DNA of 5,954 nucleotides from Deltaproteobacteria bacterium. GTDB lineage: Bacteria; Desulfobacterota; Desulfarculia; Desulfarculales; Desulfarculaceae. Shown here piece by piece: positions 5,614 through 5,954 of this stretch. The stretch is from positions 1 to 5,954 of the forward strand of contig JAKAGJ010000166.1 in NCBI GenBank assembly GCA_021815655.1, in the 5' to 3' direction. The position numbers and the translations under genes were made by a program. The notes beneath the pieces were generated by a model, which had not been told where the DNA came from, searched no databases, and saw only the letters and a list, made by a program, of their open reading frames with translations. Positions within the stretch are counted from its first letter, which is position 1. Each line of letters opens with the position of its first letter.

Positions 5614-5630
5614 CCAAAGGGGAGAGACGC

Positions 5631-5954
5631 ATGGCAAAGCGAATCCAGCTGGGGACCATTCTAATGCTGGCCTGTCTGCTGACCTGGGTGGCGGCCCCGG
5701 CGCAGGCCAAGACGATCAAGCTTACCTATTCCATTTTTTTCCCGGCCACCCACGGCCACACCCTGCTGGCCACGGAGTGGGCCAAGGAGGTGGAGAAACG
5801 CACCAATGGCCAGGTAAAGATCAACATCTTCCCCGGCGCCACCCTCACCCCCCCCGAGCAGACTTATGACGCCGTGGTCAAGGGCATCGCGGACATCGGC
5901 ATGGCGGTGCTCAGCTACACCAAGGGGCGATTCCCCATGAGCGAGGTGATCGAC
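5631..5954 (+). CDS. dctP: TRAP transporter DctP-type substrate-binding protein (partial, 3' end beyond window)
   Basis: The first 108 codons of a periplasmic solute receptor for a tripartite (TRAP) uptake system are present. Residues 1-26 form a signal peptide: basic MAKR, a hydrophobic core, and cleavage after AQA. The mature part shows the DctP family pattern: YSIFFPATHGH at the first strand, EWAKEVEKRTNGQVKINIFPG, then a helix and AVVKGIADIGMAV leading to GRFPMSEVID. Full-length members are about 330-360 residues, so roughly two thirds is missing; the small and large membrane subunits (dctQ, dctM) would be expected downstream. GGGGAG at 5619-5624, six bases before ATG, fixes the start. 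The substrate, often an organic acid, cannot be read from this part; the Arg that binds carboxylates in this family would lie beyond the window. Control by the adjacent kinase/regulator pair is inferred from position and the promoter layout. Confidence 0.9.
   Translation, partial: MAKRIQLGTILMLACLLTWVAAPAQAKTIKLTYSIFFPATHGHTLLATEWAKEVEKRTNGQVKINIFPGATLTPPEQTYDAVVKGIADIGMAVLSYTKGRFPMSEVID

Noticed and set aside
5558..5869. 103-codon + strand frame overlapping the TRAP gene start
   Set aside because: It is out of frame with the clear signal peptide and DctP motifs starting at 5631 and gives a His/Gly/Pro-rich product.
1..5954. CRISPR array, insertion sequence, tRNA or integration site
   Set aside because: No regularly spaced direct repeats of suitable length, no transposase motif, no terminal inverted repeats and no tRNA-like cloverleaf were seen on either strand.

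Overview
The window looks like chromosomal DNA from a GC-rich Gram-negative bacterium, most likely a deltaproteobacterial (Desulfobacterota-type) anaerobe. This is an inference from three things: an NtrC-type sigma-54 activator paired with a soluble RsbRD_N-PAS histidine kinase, a TRAP transporter binding protein, and strong G/C third-position codon bias in the right half. No rRNA, tRNA, CRISPR array or insertion sequence is visible.

Layout, left to right, with every convincing gene on the + strand. Bases 1-155 hold what may be the tail of an upstream gene, unrecognised and weakly supported. Bases 156-632 are a strikingly AT-rich non-coding stretch with several inverted and direct repeats; it is probably the regulatory region of the next gene. 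Bases 633-1307 encode a CsgD-like LuxR-family regulator. Bases 1462-2109 encode a second LuxR/NarL-type regulator whose receiver domain has lost the acidic pair, the phosphoacceptor Asp and the conserved Lys. Bases 2110-2440 contain a probable terminator followed by GC-rich, mutually exclusive hairpins and a weak promoter candidate. Bases 2441-4051 encode a cytosolic histidine kinase. Overlapping it by 4 bp, 4048-5403 encodes its sigma-54-dependent response regulator. Bases 5404-5630 are a compact control region, and 5631-5954 is the start of a DctP-type TRAP substrate-binding protein cut by the window edge.

How the parts may work together. The kinase and activator form a translationally coupled two-component system. 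Between the activator gene and the TRAP gene the sequence shows a layout expected of a sigma-54 target: two dyads about 130 and 100 bp upstream, an AT-rich IHF-like spacer, and a -24/-12 element with a perfect TTGCA -12 box. I therefore infer that the pair switches on the adjacent TRAP uptake operon. The unusual point is that the sensor has no membrane segment, so it would sense an internal rather than a periplasmic signal. The two upstream LuxR regulators form a separate, lower-GC unit. Both have Tyr in place of the receiver's switch Lys, which suggests phosphorylation-independent control, perhaps of surface or biofilm functions by analogy with CsgD; no target genes are in the window.
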